Shown here one piece after another: positions 30,553 to 40,390 of a DNA stretch of 64,000 nt; positions within the stretch are counted from its first letter, which is position 1; every line of letters begins with the position of its first letter. The position numbers were made by a program, and so were the translations under genes. The notes beneath the pieces are model-generated. The model ran no database searches. It worked only from the letters and a program-made list of their open reading frames with translations, and was not told the DNA's origin. The stretch comes from Cryobacterium sp. CG_9.6 (GTDB lineage: Bacteria > Actinomycetota > Actinomycetes > Actinomycetales > Microbacteriaceae): contig NZ_JARXUZ010000001.1 of NCBI RefSeq assembly GCF_029893365.1, forward strand, positions 2,976,001 through 3,040,000, written 5' to 3'.

Positions 30553-30975
30553 TTACTGGGTGGTGGTGGTGCAGGCGTCATCGACGACACCACCCACGGC
30601 CCTGATGCTGAACTCCTTCTCCGTGGCGCTGAGAACGTCGATGCAGAAATCGGTTCCCCCCGTTCTAACCGTCGTCACCGCACCGTCTGTCGCGGTGAAG
30701 CCATAGGCGGCGAGGGCCACGGCGGAGTCCGTGGAATCGCCACCAGGATTCTCCACGAGGTAGCTGACATAGGACACCTTGGCGTTGCCGAGGTCGGACT
30801 TGGCCCCAGCATCCTTGGCCTGGTCCTGCTGGCTGAGGAAGATCGGGATGGCGATCGCGGCCAGGATTCCGATGATGATGACAACCACCAGCAGCTCGAT
30901 GAGCGTGAATCCCTGGTCTTCTTTGTTGAGGGATGCACGCTTGCGGGCGAGCGGTCCGGTGAATTTGCTGAACAT
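30553..30975 (-). CDS. pilA: Type IV major pilin PilA (set 1)
   Basis: A 140-residue prepilin. The 22-residue basic leader ends in EDQG, followed by FTLIELLVVVIIIGILAAIA (mature residues 1-20) with Glu at +5, the classical N-methylated helix. The short C-terminal domain has a cysteine pair (TDFCIDV and DDACTTTTQ) that could form the D-loop disulphide. Its first 50 residues are nearly identical to those of the pilin at 40482, while the C-terminal halves differ. The start ATG is at 30975. Confidence 0.95.
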   Translation of the reverse strand: MFSKFTGPLARKRASLNKEDQGFTLIELLVVVIIIGILAAIAIPIFLSQQDQAKDAGAKSDLGNAKVSYVSYLVENPGGDSTDSAVALAAYGFTATDGAVTTVRTGGTDFCIDVLSATEKEFSIRAVGGVVDDACTTTTQ

Positions 30976-31065
30976 ATCGGGGTCCTTTGGTCGGGGCCTG
31001 CGGTGAGAACCGTTCCAAGCCTGACCCGAGCCTACTGATGCAATACAGACTTAAGTGACATCCTG

Positions 31066-31092
31066 ACAAAAGAAGCCCCAATTAGAGGGCAA
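31066..31092 (-). terminator. Weak intrinsic terminator after pilC
   Basis: In the leftward direction GCCC, a loop of 8, then GGGC is followed by TTCTTTT. The stem is only 4-5 bp, so read-through into pilA is likely. A clearly related sequence stands upstream of the second pilA (40992-41008). Confidence 0.45.
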
Positions 31093-31096
31093 ATCT

Positions 31097-32326
31097 TTAT
31101 TTGATGTACTCGAAGATTGAGAACATGGGCATATAGAGCGCCACGATCATGCCGCCAATGACCACACCAATGAAGGCGATCATGAGTGGTTCGATCAGCG
31201 CGGTGAGTTGCTCAGCGGTGGACTGCACTTCCTGGTCGTAGAAGTCAGCAATCTTGCTCAGCATGGTCTGCAACGCACCGGCATCTTCACCCACGGCGAT
31301 CATCTGCACCACCATGGGGGGAAAGACAGGTTCGAGGGAGAGCGGCCCGGCAATAGACATGCCCTGACGCACGGACTCGTGCACCTTGCGCAGAGCCACC
31401 TCCACCACCCAATTGCCCGAGGTCTCCCCCACAATGATGAGCGATTGCAAAATGGGCACACCCGCACCAATCATGGTGGAGAAGTTGCGGCTGAACCGTG
31501 CAATGGCCAGCTTCGTCATGAGCGGGCCAAACACCGGCACCTTCAGCTTGATCGGGTCCAGCACCTTGCGCACCCGCTCGGTGTTCTTGTTGCTCCGCCA
31601 CCAGATGGAAAACGCTATCCCCGCCACCACCAAAACGGGAAGTAACCACGTCATCACCGCCGAGAGCGTCACCAGAATCTGGGTAGGTAACGGCAACTGA
31701 CCACCAAAGTCAGCGAACATGTTCTCAAACACCGGAACGATAAAGGTGAGCATCCCGATCACTGCCAAAACGGCCATAATCAGCACGATTGTGGGATATG
31801 CCATCGCCGATTTGATCGTGTCTTTAAGTTTGCCCTCCGACTCAAAATTCTCCGCCACCGAGTTCAACGAATTTTCCAGAAATCCGCCCGTCTCCCCGGC
31901 CCGAATCAAATTGATCATGATGGGCGGGAACACCTTCAGATGCTTCCCCATCGCCTCCGACAGTGACACCCCCGACTCCACGTCATTGCGTACCGTGGTG
32001 AGGATCTTGGCCAGTTCCTTATTCTCGGTCTGCTCCGACAAAATATTCAGCGTGCGCAGCAGTGACAACCCGGCCGACGTCATCGTGGCCATCTGACGAC
32101 TCATCACCGCTAAATCTTTCAAACCCACCTGCTTGGTCAGGCCCGGAATGCGAATCTCCCGGCTCAAGCCCGTGCCCACGGGAACTTCTGTGACCGAAAT
32201 CGGGGCCAACCCCATGGTGCGCACCCGCGTCATCGCGGCACTCTCCGACGCGGCATCCAGTCGCCCCTTCACAACCTTGCCACTGGCATTTCGACCCTTA
32301 TATGCAAACGCAACAACGGTGGGCAT
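31097..32326 (-). CDS. pilC: Type IV pilus inner-membrane platform protein PilC
   Basis: A 409-residue polytopic protein with two T2SF (GspF) domains, about residues 70-195 and 275-395, and hydrophobic helices after each. Seen are VMSRQMATMTSAGLSLLRTL and FSRNFSTMIGAGVPILQSL, the two domain-start signatures, and GEDAGALQTMLSKIADFYDQ. It couples the motor ATPases to pilin insertion. It is 3 bp after pilT. It is a single copy shared by both pilin sets, although a trace of its 3' end recurs upstream of the second pilA. Confidence 0.94.
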   Translation of the reverse strand: MPTVVAFAYKGRNASGKVVKGRLDAASESAAMTRVRTMGLAPISVTEVPVGTGLSREIRIPGLTKQVGLKDLAVMSRQMATMTSAGLSLLRTLNILSEQTENKELAKILTTVRNDVESGVSLSEAMGKHLKVFPPIMINLIRAGETGGFLENSLNSVAENFESEGKLKDTIKSAMAYPTIVLIMAVLAVIGMLTFIVPVFENMFADFGGQLPLPTQILVTLSAVMTWLLPVLVVAGIAFSIWWRSNKNTERVRKVLDPIKLKVPVFGPLMTKLAIARFSRNFSTMIGAGVPILQSLIIVGETSGNWVVEVALRKVHESVRQGMSIAGPLSLEPVFPPMVVQMIAVGEDAGALQTMLSKIADFYDQEVQSTAEQLTALIEPLMIAFIGVVIGGMIVALYMPMFSIFEYIK

Positions 32327-32329
32327 GAC

Positions 32330-33631
32330 TTACCTTCCTCGCGGCGAGAACGAGTCGCCAAAGTCGATTCCGCCAGACGATAACGAGCTGGAACTCCCCG
32401 CCTGCACATGGTGAATAAGCTGCGTGAGCCCCTCCAGGTCCTGCGCCTTCTCCTCCGCGGACTGCCGGGTGATCTGACCCGAATTCACGAGATCAGCCAA
32501 ATGCTGATCCATCGTGTGCATCCCCAATGCCCGGCCCGCCTGCATTGCCGACGGAATCTGATACGTCTTGCCCTCCCGAATCAAGTTCGCGATAGCAGAT
32601 GTCGCCACCAACACCTCCGTGGCCACCACCCGGCCGCCGCCCACCTTCTTCACCAGCGTCTGGCACACCACCCCCTGCAGCGTTGCTGCCAACTGCGACC
32701 GCACCTGACCCTGCTGATGCGGCGGAAAAACATCAATCATGCGGTCAATCGTCTGCGCCGCATCCTGCGTGTGCAGCGTCGCAAACACCAGATGCCCGGT
32801 CTCCGCGGCCGTCAACGCCACCGACACCGTCTCCAAATCCCGCAACTCACCAATCAAAATCACGTCCGGGTCCTGCCGCAAGACATGCTTTAGCGCCGCG
32901 GCAAAACTATGCGTGTCATGACCCACCTCACGCTGATTCACCAGCGACTTCTGATGCCGATGCAAAAACTCAATGGGGTCTTCGACCGTCACAATATGAT
33001 CGGCCCGCGTGCGATTCACCAGATCAATCAGCGCCGCCAACGTGGTCGATTTTCCCGAACCCGTGGGCCCCGTCACTAACACCAACCCACGCGCCAACTG
33101 CGCAAGCCTCGCCACTGACTCCGGCACCCCCAGCTCCGCCAGCTGCTTGATCTCCCGCGGGATCAACCGAAAGGCCCCACCAATGGAATTGCGCTGCAGG
33201 TAGTAATTCACCCGAAAACGAGCGCCGCTAGCCGTGTAGGCAAAGTCGAGCTCCAACTCACGCTCGAACTCCTCCCGCTGAGCACTCGTCAACAGACTAT
33301 AAAGAGCCGATGTCACCTTGTCACCAAACCACTTCGGCGCCCCCTCCATCGGGCTGAGAGCACCATCCACTCGGATATTGGGGGGCGCACCCACGGTGAT
33401 GTGAAGATCAGACGCGTCAAGTTCCAGAACCATTTTCAGCGCGTGCAGGAGGTCTTTGTCGGGATTCAGCGGAACATCAGTCAAGCGGTGACGGTGGGCG
33501 TTCTCGTCGGGGGAGGTGAGGTATTCCTGCTCGTGTACCTCAGACGTGACCGGATCCGATGCATCAAAGCCAACGGGGGGCAGCTGCGAGTTGCCGGGAA
33601 TGACCGGGATTTCGTAAATCGGATTGCTCAT
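32330..33631 (-). CDS. pilT: Pilus retraction ATPase PilT
   Basis: A 433-residue hexameric ATPase that drives pilus retraction. Visible are ASDLHITVGAPPNIRVDG at the N-domain, Walker A GPTGSGKST, the Asp box VTVEDPIEFLH, Walker B DVILIGELRD, and the His box GHLVFATLHTQDAAQTIDR. C-terminally it carries GMHTMDQHLADLV in place of the AIRNLIRE region seen just before (AIANLIREGK). The chosen start (MSNPIYEIPVIP, ATG 33631) has AGGA upstream and avoids overlap with pilB. Its presence implies retractile pili (twitching or DNA uptake). Confidence 0.93.
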   Translation of the reverse strand: MSNPIYEIPVIPGNSQLPPVGFDASDPVTSEVHEQEYLTSPDENAHRHRLTDVPLNPDKDLLHALKMVLELDASDLHITVGAPPNIRVDGALSPMEGAPKWFGDKVTSALYSLLTSAQREEFERELELDFAYTASGARFRVNYYLQRNSIGGAFRLIPREIKQLAELGVPESVARLAQLARGLVLVTGPTGSGKSTTLAALIDLVNRTRADHIVTVEDPIEFLHRHQKSLVNQREVGHDTHSFAAALKHVLRQDPDVILIGELRDLETVSVALTAAETGHLVFATLHTQDAAQTIDRMIDVFPPHQQGQVRSQLAATLQGVVCQTLVKKVGGGRVVATEVLVATSAIANLIREGKTYQIPSAMQAGRALGMHTMDQHLADLVNSGQITRQSAEEKAQDLEGLTQLIHHVQAGSSSSLSSGGIDFGDSFSPRGR

Positions 33632-33647
33632 GTTCCTGTCCTTGAAC

Positions 33648-35318
33648 CTAGGCGACGACGCGCAAAATCTCATTGATAGATGTCAAACCGAGCAAGACCT
33701 TGGCCCAGCCGTCCTCACGCAGCGAAATCATGCCCTGCTGCCGGGCCGCCCGCGCAATTTCCGCACTGGAGGCCCGCGACACCGTCAGCCGCTCGATCTC
33801 CTCCGACACCGTCATCACTTCATGCAACGCAATCCGGCCCCGATACCCCGTTTTCGAACACGTTGCACACCCCACCGGCCCAAAAATACGCGGCGACGGC
33901 AGATCCGGATCCACGCGAAAATTCAACAACCGAAGATCATCCACATCACGATCATCTGGCGCCTTGCACCGATCACAGAGCCGCCGCGCCAACCGCTGCG
34001 CCACCACACAATCCAATGCCGACCCCACCAAAAATGGTTCAATCCCCATCTCGGTCAAACGTGTAATCGCACTCGGCGCATCATTGGTGTGCAGCGTCGA
34101 CAGCACCAGGTGCCCGGTCAACGCCGCCTCAATGGCAATCAACGCCGTCTCATGATCCCGAATTTCACCGATCAGCACCACATCCGGATCCGAACGCAAA
34201 ATAGAGCGCAGCGCACTGGCAAACGTCAACCCCGCCTTCGGATTCACCTGCACCTGGTTGATGCCCTTCATGCGATACTCCACCGGATCCTCCACGGTGA
34301 TCACATTTATTTCCGGCCGCGCCACTGAGTTCAGGGTTGTATACAACGTGGTCGACTTCCCCGACCCTGTCGGCCCCGTCACCAGAATCATCCCGTACGG
34401 CTTGGTATACGCCGCCCGGTACGAATTGAAATTGCCCTCCAACAGGTTCAAATCCCGCAGGCTCATCTTCGTCGTCGAATTGTCCAAAATTCGCATGACG
34501 ATCTTCTCGCCCCACACCGTGGGCAACGTGGCGACCCGCAGGTCAATCGTGTGTCCCCCATAACTGACCGACATCCGGCCGTCCTGAGGCTTCCGCCGCT
34601 CCGAAATGTCGATATCACTCATAATCTTCAACCGCGAAATCACACCGTTTTGAATACTCTTCGGCGCCCGCTGCATCTCATGCAACACGCCGTCAATGCG
34701 GTATCGCACCCCCAGGCTGTCCTCGGCCGGCTCAATATGAATGTCCGACGCCCGGTCCTGAATCGCCTGGCTCACCAACAAATTCACGAACCGCACAATT
34801 GGCGCATCATCGTCGAGGGAGTCTGACACACCGAAAGCGGATGCCTCAACCGGCGCGTTCTCCTCCTCCAACGTGGTGGTGAGGTTGGTCAGCTCATCGT
34901 CAGCACGGTGATACAGCGCAATAGCAGCGAGTAAATCAGTCCGTTCGGCGACCACCTGGTTGACGGGGAGCCTCGATGCCTCCCGCACGTCGTCCAGAGC
35001 AAACACGTTTCCGGGGTCGACCATCGCCACCAGCAGCCGACCATCAATAATGGCAATCGGCAGCACTTCGTGGCGTCGACACACCATCGGCGTCACCAGT
35101 GCAACGGCCAAGCGGTCCACCGGATAGTCCACCAGCTCCACGAAGGGCAGATTGGCCTGCTGCGCGCGCGCCTTGGCAAACTGCACCTCGGTGATCACAC
35201 CGCGGGCCACCAGGGCGCGAACCGCGCCCTCATCGGCCGGGTCTCCGGCAAGGAGCGTATCGAGCACTTCGATGGGTAACAAACCGTGCAAAATGAGAAT
35301 CTCCGTCAGGGTTGCCAC
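33648..35318 (-). CDS. pilB: Pilus assembly ATPase PilB (GspE family)
   Basis: A 556-residue extension motor. The N-terminal MshEN/GspE-N domain (about 1-150) is followed by the ATPase core with DIHIEPAEDSLGVRYRIDG, Walker A GPTGSGKST, VTVEDPVEYR, Walker B DVVLIGEIRD and HLVLSTLHTNDAPSAITRL. The zinc site is CDRCK...CATC. A GTG start at 35318 is preferred because GGGGGAGG lies 5 bases upstream; a TTG 13 codons earlier lacks an SD. The 166-bp gap upstream has a TAAGAT -10-like element, so a local promoter is possible. Confidence 0.93.
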   Translation of the reverse strand: MATLTEILILHGLLPIEVLDTLLAGDPADEGAVRALVARGVITEVQFAKARAQQANLPFVELVDYPVDRLAVALVTPMVCRRHEVLPIAIIDGRLLVAMVDPGNVFALDDVREASRLPVNQVVAERTDLLAAIALYHRADDELTNLTTTLEEENAPVEASAFGVSDSLDDDAPIVRFVNLLVSQAIQDRASDIHIEPAEDSLGVRYRIDGVLHEMQRAPKSIQNGVISRLKIMSDIDISERRKPQDGRMSVSYGGHTIDLRVATLPTVWGEKIVMRILDNSTTKMSLRDLNLLEGNFNSYRAAYTKPYGMILVTGPTGSGKSTTLYTTLNSVARPEINVITVEDPVEYRMKGINQVQVNPKAGLTFASALRSILRSDPDVVLIGEIRDHETALIAIEAALTGHLVLSTLHTNDAPSAITRLTEMGIEPFLVGSALDCVVAQRLARRLCDRCKAPDDRDVDDLRLLNFRVDPDLPSPRIFGPVGCATCSKTGYRGRIALHEVMTVSEEIERLTVSRASSAEIARAARQQGMISLREDGWAKVLLGLTSINEILRVVA

Positions 35319-35484
35319 ACGGGCCTCCCCCGGACGAGGTACTGGTTCAACGCACAATCAGGAGCTAAAATGTTTTGTCTCAATCCATAGTTCGTCGAGT
35401 CGTATCTGTGATCTTATCTCCCCGTCTGCCCCGGCGGCCACAACGACGACGAGTGTGGAGACCAGCCATTTCCGGTGGCCGGTG

Positions 35485-36186
35485 TCACTGTGGTCGTGAG
35501 GCATCAGGCGGGTCGGCGAGTACAAAGGCGTAGCCGGAAATGGTGCCGGTGACGAGTCCGGTCTCCGTCGCTGGCTCGGCCGTGGAGATGGCGTTCACCA
35601 CGATGAGCCGCACGCCCTTTTGCAGGCCCGACACGAAATCGAGCACCGCTCCGGCAGTCCCCTCCACGATGACGGTGACCGGAATGGCGGTGAAGTTTGC
35701 GGCGGTGATACGCGAATCCGCCACGGGGGCGGGCAGCCCTCCTGCTGGTTCAGCGGGTGTGCTCGGAGCCGTCGCTGCCGCGGAATCGGCGACATCCGTG
35801 GGAACATCCGATACGGGCGGTATCACGCCCGCCACGATCGGGTCATAGGCCTGCGCATCGTTTTGGGTGAAGCTCGAGATGACAACACCACTGGCATCCG
35901 CTACCGAACTGAGCTCGGCGATCAGGCGCGGAATCTCGGGCGATAACGGCACCGATTCCTGCACCGCCGCGAGCTCCTCCTTGAGCGCATCCATGTTCTC
36001 AAATTGCTTCTTGAACGCTGCGCCCTGCACCTCATATGCTGCGTTTTGGGCCACGGCCCCCGCAAGATCGCTCTCAGCCACCGCCACCTCGGCGAGCTTG
36101 GGAGCAATGCCCAGCACCCAACCGAGCACGACGATCGCACCGATCAGCATCACCGCGCCGATCACCCAGAGCCTGTTCTTATCCAC
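35485..36186 (-). CDS. pilO: Type IV pilus alignment protein PilO-like (set 2)
   Basis: A 233-residue paralogue of the protein at 25552. The N-terminus is nearly the same (MDKNRLWVIGAVMLIGAI against VDKNRLWVIGAVLLIGAI) and the coiled coil is similar (KKQFENMDALKEELAAVQ), but the central linker and the end diverge. It has one transmembrane helix and a ferredoxin-like C-domain. The GTG start at 36186 is 2 bp from pilN. As the last gene of set 2 before pilB, it completes a second alignment subcomplex. Confidence 0.82.
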   Translation of the reverse strand: MDKNRLWVIGAVMLIGAIVVLGWVLGIAPKLAEVAVAESDLAGAVAQNAAYEVQGAAFKKQFENMDALKEELAAVQESVPLSPEIPRLIAELSSVADASGVVISSFTQNDAQAYDPIVAGVIPPVSDVPTDVADSAAATAPSTPAEPAGGLPAPVADSRITAANFTAIPVTVIVEGTAGAVLDFVSGLQKGVRLIVVNAISTAEPATETGLVTGTISGYAFVLADPPDASRPQ

Positions 36187-36188
36187 GA

Positions 36189-36854
36189 TCAGTTACCGTT
36201 CGCTGCCGAGAAACGCTCAGAGAGCGCCCCCTGATTGAGATGAAGGACCCAGGCCACGGTGTAGGTACCGTCCACCGTGCGGGAGATCAGCGTGGGGTGC
36301 GAATCGGCGTAACCGGGCAGTGCCGACATAGCCTGCAACCAGTCTGGAAGTCCCGAGATCGAGGGGCTGGTGAAGAGCATGTTGACTGTGGCCAGCCGGG
36401 AGCCCAGGAGTGGGCTGGTGGGCTGGTCGTAGACGGCAAAGGGTGTGGCGGAATCAAGCGTGAACGACGCCACCCCCACATCGCTCGGCAACAGCGCCTG
36501 AATCTGGGCCAGATAGGCCTTCCAGTCAATCTCCGTCGATGCACCGAACTGCTGCGCTGCCAGAGTGGTATCGAGGGCGTTCTGCACCTCTTGCACCTCC
36601 GAGTACTGGGCCTGGGCGGCCACAAGCTCCGCGGTGCGCTCCCGCGCCACGGCCAGGCGCTCCTGGCTCAGCAGCGCCTGCCCGGTGGATGCGGCCACGC
36701 CCGTTCCCACGGCAAGGAGGGCGATCACTAACAGCGCGGCCAGTCGTCGACGTGTTGCTCGAATCTTCTTCTGAATCCGCACCTCGGGCGGGAGCAGATC
36801 CATCCGCGGTTCCGCGCCAAAGCGCACCTGGTCGGCCAACTGCTTCGTGTTCAT
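36189..36854 (-). CDS. pilN: Type IV pilus assembly protein PilN-like (set 2)
   Basis: A 221-residue paralogue of the product at 26238. The PilM-docking motif RMDLLPPEVRIQKKIRATRR is at residues 18-37, then a single helix (LAALLVIALLAVGTGVAAST), a coiled coil and an alpha/beta domain. IDWKAYLAQIQALLPSDVGV matches the other copy closely. ATG 36854 overlaps pilM by 4 bp. Confidence 0.85.
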   Translation of the reverse strand: MNTKQLADQVRFGAEPRMDLLPPEVRIQKKIRATRRRLAALLVIALLAVGTGVAASTGQALLSQERLAVARERTAELVAAQAQYSEVQEVQNALDTTLAAQQFGASTEIDWKAYLAQIQALLPSDVGVASFTLDSATPFAVYDQPTSPLLGSRLATVNMLFTSPSISGLPDWLQAMSALPGYADSHPTLISRTVDGTYTVAWVLHLNQGALSERFSAANGN

Positions 36855-37894
36855 GCCGTGCTCCCGAGCGCGAGGCCGAGCGCCACCGCGTAAGCGCCCG
36901 TGTCCTTGTTCAGAGCGGATGCGTCCACTCCGCGACCCAGCGTCACCGCAGTCATCGGGTCTGCCGCCAGAATGGGCAGCCGGGTCAACGTTCCGAGGGC
37001 GGCCGAGAATCCATTCAGGTGGGTTCCACCGCCGGTGAGCACGATTGCGGAAATCGGTCGGTGCTCACGGGTGTTTACGAAATAGTTCACGGTGTTGCGC
37101 AGACTGCTGATCAGTTCGTTTGTGGCCTCCGCAATGATCACTGCCGCGGGGCCAGCCGTGGCGGGGGAAGGCACGAGTCCGGTGGTTCGTTTCACCGTCT
37201 CCGCCGCCGCCTCGTCGAGTGAGAGACCGAGCATCAAAGCCTGCGTCACGTCGCCTCCGCCAGCGGGAATCAGGCGCGCAAATTCGGGAATGCCCTCCCG
37301 AAGCACCATCACCGAGGTGGTGGCCTGTCCCACGTCGATGATCGCCACCGCACCCGTGAACGTCGACCCGCGGCACACGGCTCGACTCAGCGCGAACGGA
37401 AGCAGATCAACCTCCACGACCGACAGTTTGGCCAGTTGAACCGCCGCGATGTTGCCCTGCACGGCCTTTTTCACGGCGGCGATCAGCAGCCCTCGAATTT
37501 CTGGCCCGTTCTCCCCCTCTGCCTCGGAGAGCGGGTAGAAATCGAGGAGCGCGTCAGAGGCCGGAACGGGAAGCATGTCGTTCACCAGAAAGGGGAGGGT
37601 CTCACGAATTCGTCTCATCGACATCGTGGGCACGGTCAGATCCCGCACCAACGCCCCGTGGTTTCCGATGCCCAAAACCACGCGTTTACTCTTAAACTCC
37701 CCCTCTGACCAGAGACTCTTGAGCGCCCCCGCCACCGTGTTCGGCTCCGCAACCTCGCCCCGGTCCACCGCCCCGGCGGGCAGCGCCACCTGGTGGTACC
37801 GCACGAGTGTCGGTGACGGCTTGCCGGCATCCGCTACTTCAACGGCGCGGATGCCGGCGGTACCGATATCGACACCCACAATGTTCCCGGTCAT
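36851..37894 (-). CDS. pilM: Type IV pilus scaffold PilM (set 2)
   Basis: A 347-residue actin-fold protein, the same length as the set 1 copy and clearly paralogous (MTGNIVGVDIGTAGIRAVEV; VAIIDVGQATTSVMVLREG; IVLTGGGTHLNGF). It should bind the PilN of its own set through the N-terminal PilN peptide. Retention of both full-length copies argues that neither is decaying. It lies 16 bp after the pilX-like gene, exactly as in set 1. Confidence 0.92.
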   Translation of the reverse strand: MTGNIVGVDIGTAGIRAVEVADAGKPSPTLVRYHQVALPAGAVDRGEVAEPNTVAGALKSLWSEGEFKSKRVVLGIGNHGALVRDLTVPTMSMRRIRETLPFLVNDMLPVPASDALLDFYPLSEAEGENGPEIRGLLIAAVKKAVQGNIAAVQLAKLSVVEVDLLPFALSRAVCRGSTFTGAVAIIDVGQATTSVMVLREGIPEFARLIPAGGGDVTQALMLGLSLDEAAAETVKRTTGLVPSPATAGPAAVIIAEATNELISSLRNTVNYFVNTREHRPISAIVLTGGGTHLNGFSAALGTLTRLPILAADPMTAVTLGRGVDASALNKDTGAYAVALGLALGSTA

Positions 37895-37910
37895 GTTGGC
37901 GTGCCCTTCA

Positions 37911-39365
37911 TCAGCCCGTTATCTCTCGCCACGATATGACCGCCCCGGGCTGCGGGGTGGTGACGCTGGAGCTACTGCCACCGGTATCGAGGTTGACACC
38001 CGGCAAACCTATGGACACGAAGGTGAAGGTGGGGTTGTTCTTGATTTGACTGTATTGACCCGACACGATCTGACCCGACCAGGTAAACCCGTTGATCCCC
38101 GAGAACGCGCAGGGCGTGTAGAGCAGAGCGTCGATCGGGTCACTGATGGCGAAGCCGTTCTTGACCGAAAAATCCCCCTGCGTGGCGGCGTCACAGCTGG
38201 GCTGTGCGTTCACCTGCAGGTCCGGCGTGATGAACCAGAGCCGATGCGGCGCACTGGTCGATGACGAGAAGCGCAGTGCGTTGATGTTCGCAAAGCTGAA
38301 TCTGTTCGCGAAGATGACCACGTCGCTGGTGAGCCGCACCGTCGTGTTGTTTGTTGCCGTGGGCCCGCCCACACAACCCAGCGCGTTGATAATCACCGGC
38401 GCCCCCGCCACCGTTCCGCCCAGAGTGCCATTAGGGAGTGTGCACTCGAGTGCGGTAAGCAAGGTCCTCACCTCATACGCTGTTCCCGCCGAGTCCACCC
38501 AGGCTGCCGGGTTGTACCCCTGCTCTGTCCACGGCGGCACGGTGGGCGGCACGGGAGCGGGCGGAACCGGCGGGTTGTAGAGACCACCCACGTGGTTGCC
38601 CGGCGGGTTGGGGCTCACCGCACCCGCGGTGAGGTTGTCGCGGATGCCGCCGGAGCCGAGGGTGGCTGTGCCGGTGACCCACGCACTGCCATTGACCGTG
38701 CAGGATCCCGTGAACGTGAGGTTGCCCGCCACGCTGAGACTCCCGTTGATCACGGAGTTGTTCTTGGCGCAGCCAAAGTCGCCATTTTTCACCATGAGCC
38801 CCGCCCCCGTAGCCTCGGTCATATCAAAGCTGGAGTTTGATTCAACGACACCACCCTCGTAGAGGTAGAGGGCGGTTCCACTCGGCCCGATCCCCGGGGA
38901 GACGTACGTGAAGACCGCCTCAACCGAGGTGGTGTTACCCACGACCGACCCGGTGATACCAGCTGACTGGGCGGTTCCCCGGGACACCACGCGCACCCGG
39001 GTAGCGCTGGGTACCGGGCACCCCGGTGACCAGCTGCTGCCCGCAAAATACTCCACGGTTGCGCTGTACACCGGCGCAACGGTGGACACGTACCGTCCGG
39101 GAGTTGGCTGTGCGGCGCAACTGCCACTCACGTAGAGCCCGCGACGTGCGGCGGCGATTCCCGCTTCGGCGGCGGCACCCGACTGAACACCGGCTCGAAT
39201 CGACGTGCTCACTACGAACGAGCCCACGATGGATGTCGTAATGAGCGACACGAAGATGAGCCCGATGGCCATCATGCCGAGCACGGCGGCGAGGGCGGAG
39301 CCTCGCTGGGGTTCCGTTCCGAACATCACGGTGCCGAGCCGGTTTGTGAGGCGGGTCAGAAGCAT
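37911..39365 (-). CDS. PilX-like minor pilin/assembly protein with beta-repeat ectodomain (set 2)
   Basis: A 484-residue paralogue of the product at 27960, with the same architecture: hydrophobic stalk GSALAAVLGMMAIGLIFVSL, a glycine/asparagine-rich strand region (NNSVINGSLSVAGNLTFTGS), a Pro-rich hinge (NPPVPPAPVPPTVPPW) and a globular C-terminus. Differences concentrate in the C-terminal third. It overlaps the pilW-like gene by 10 bp as in set 1. Function is inferred from context. Confidence 0.72.
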   Translation of the reverse strand: MLLTRLTNRLGTVMFGTEPQRGSALAAVLGMMAIGLIFVSLITTSIVGSFVVSTSIRAGVQSGAAAEAGIAAARRGLYVSGSCAAQPTPGRYVSTVAPVYSATVEYFAGSSWSPGCPVPSATRVRVVSRGTAQSAGITGSVVGNTTSVEAVFTYVSPGIGPSGTALYLYEGGVVESNSSFDMTEATGAGLMVKNGDFGCAKNNSVINGSLSVAGNLTFTGSCTVNGSAWVTGTATLGSGGIRDNLTAGAVSPNPPGNHVGGLYNPPVPPAPVPPTVPPWTEQGYNPAAWVDSAGTAYEVRTLLTALECTLPNGTLGGTVAGAPVIINALGCVGGPTATNNTTVRLTSDVVIFANRFSFANINALRFSSSTSAPHRLWFITPDLQVNAQPSCDAATQGDFSVKNGFAISDPIDALLYTPCAFSGINGFTWSGQIVSGQYSQIKNNPTFTFVSIGLPGVNLDTGGSSSSVTTPQPGAVISWREITG

Positions 39366-39925
39366 GTCAGGTTCCCCGATGCGCCGGCGCGGCTCGTGGC
39401 TGCGCTGGAGATGACGACTGGCGGGTGCGTACCCGCCCGGCTCACGAAACCCATGCTGAGTTGTTGGCCACTCGCGGTGAAGATCCTGGTGCCAGAGACG
39501 GGCGTGACCCCGCCATCCACGAGCAACCAGGTAGCAAGTTCAGCGGTGGTGGGGCTCAGAATGGCCGTCGAGGACTGCCGAAAATAGATGCTTCCCGAAC
39601 CGACGGACGAGTAGTACCAGGCCACGCAGCCCCAGGTAAGAGGGTCGTCGCGCTGGGCGGTGCGAGCAACTAAAAACTGGTCGGTGCCCGACGGCATGGA
39701 GAGACTGAAGTCCGTGGAATTGCGAATGTTCGTTGCCACCGAGTCTGCCACCACCTGGGCGGAGTTGGCCGCCAGCGTGACGTCACGAACACGAGCCACC
39801 GTTGTCTGTCCGCTCAGGAATAGACCGACGACGACTGACCCCACCACCACGAGGAGCGCGCTGTAGACCAGGAGCTCAATCAGGGTGAAGCCGGTGTCGG
39901 TGCTCGCGTCACGCTGGGGCAGCAT
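39356..39925 (-). CDS. PilW-like minor pilin (set 2)
   Basis: A 189-residue prepilin, the same length as its set 1 paralogue: leader MLPQRDASTDTG, then FTLIELLVYSALLVVVGSVV with Glu at +5. The C-domain retains WGCVAWYYSSVGSGSIYFRQ and the terminal NLTCF. It is separated from the pilV-like gene by 1 bp. Confidence 0.82.
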   Translation of the reverse strand: MLPQRDASTDTGFTLIELLVYSALLVVVGSVVVGLFLSGQTTVARVRDVTLAANSAQVVADSVATNIRNSTDFSLSMPSGTDQFLVARTAQRDDPLTWGCVAWYYSSVGSGSIYFRQSSTAILSPTTAELATWLLVDGGVTPVSGTRIFTASGQQLSMGFVSRAGTHPPVVISSAATSRAGASGNLTCF

Positions 39926-39926
39926 G

Positions 39927-40343
39927 TCAGAACGTCGTCACGAAAATGAGTGTTGTGGCCGAGGACACAACGCCGCCCGTGTCGGTGCGTGCCACGGTAA
40001 CCCCCACCGGAACCGTGAGCGGATACGAGGAGAGTGACGCCGGGCAGGCAGCTCCCACGGTGCGGGTGACCTGAAGGGTGACGCCGCGGGCATCAGGAAC
40101 GGAATATGTTGTTGCGGTGAGTGCCGAGCAGGTGGTTTGCGCCCGCGCATTTTCCATTTCACGATTCACGAGCGCAGTGGCTGCCGCGAGAGTGCTGTTG
40201 ACACTGGACTGCGTGATCCCCCGCACGAGAAAAGGGAGAAAGGCCACGGCCAAAAGGGCCAGTAAGAACATAGCAACAACAATCTCGATCAGACCAAAAC
40301 CTGTCTGCCCTGACAGGGTTCGATCGGTCCTACGGTCAATCAC
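39927..40343 (-). CDS. PilV-like minor pilin (set 2)
   Basis: A 138-residue prepilin-like protein with the class III signal GFGLIEIVVAMFLLALLAVAF. A GTG start at 40343 is chosen because GGGGGTG precedes it at a suitable distance and the leader length then matches set 1; the frame stays open further upstream. The C-domain contains TTCSALTATTYSVPDARGVT, identical to the set 1 copy. Confidence 0.8.
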   Translation of the reverse strand: MIDRRTDRTLSGQTGFGLIEIVVAMFLLALLAVAFLPFLVRGITQSSVNSTLAAATALVNREMENARAQTTCSALTATTYSVPDARGVTLQVTRTVGAACPASLSSYPLTVPVGVTVARTDTGGVVSSATTLIFVTTF

Positions 40344-40390
40344 GTCACACCCCCTGTGGGCCGTTCGGTAGCTGGAAATGCGAGGGGCAC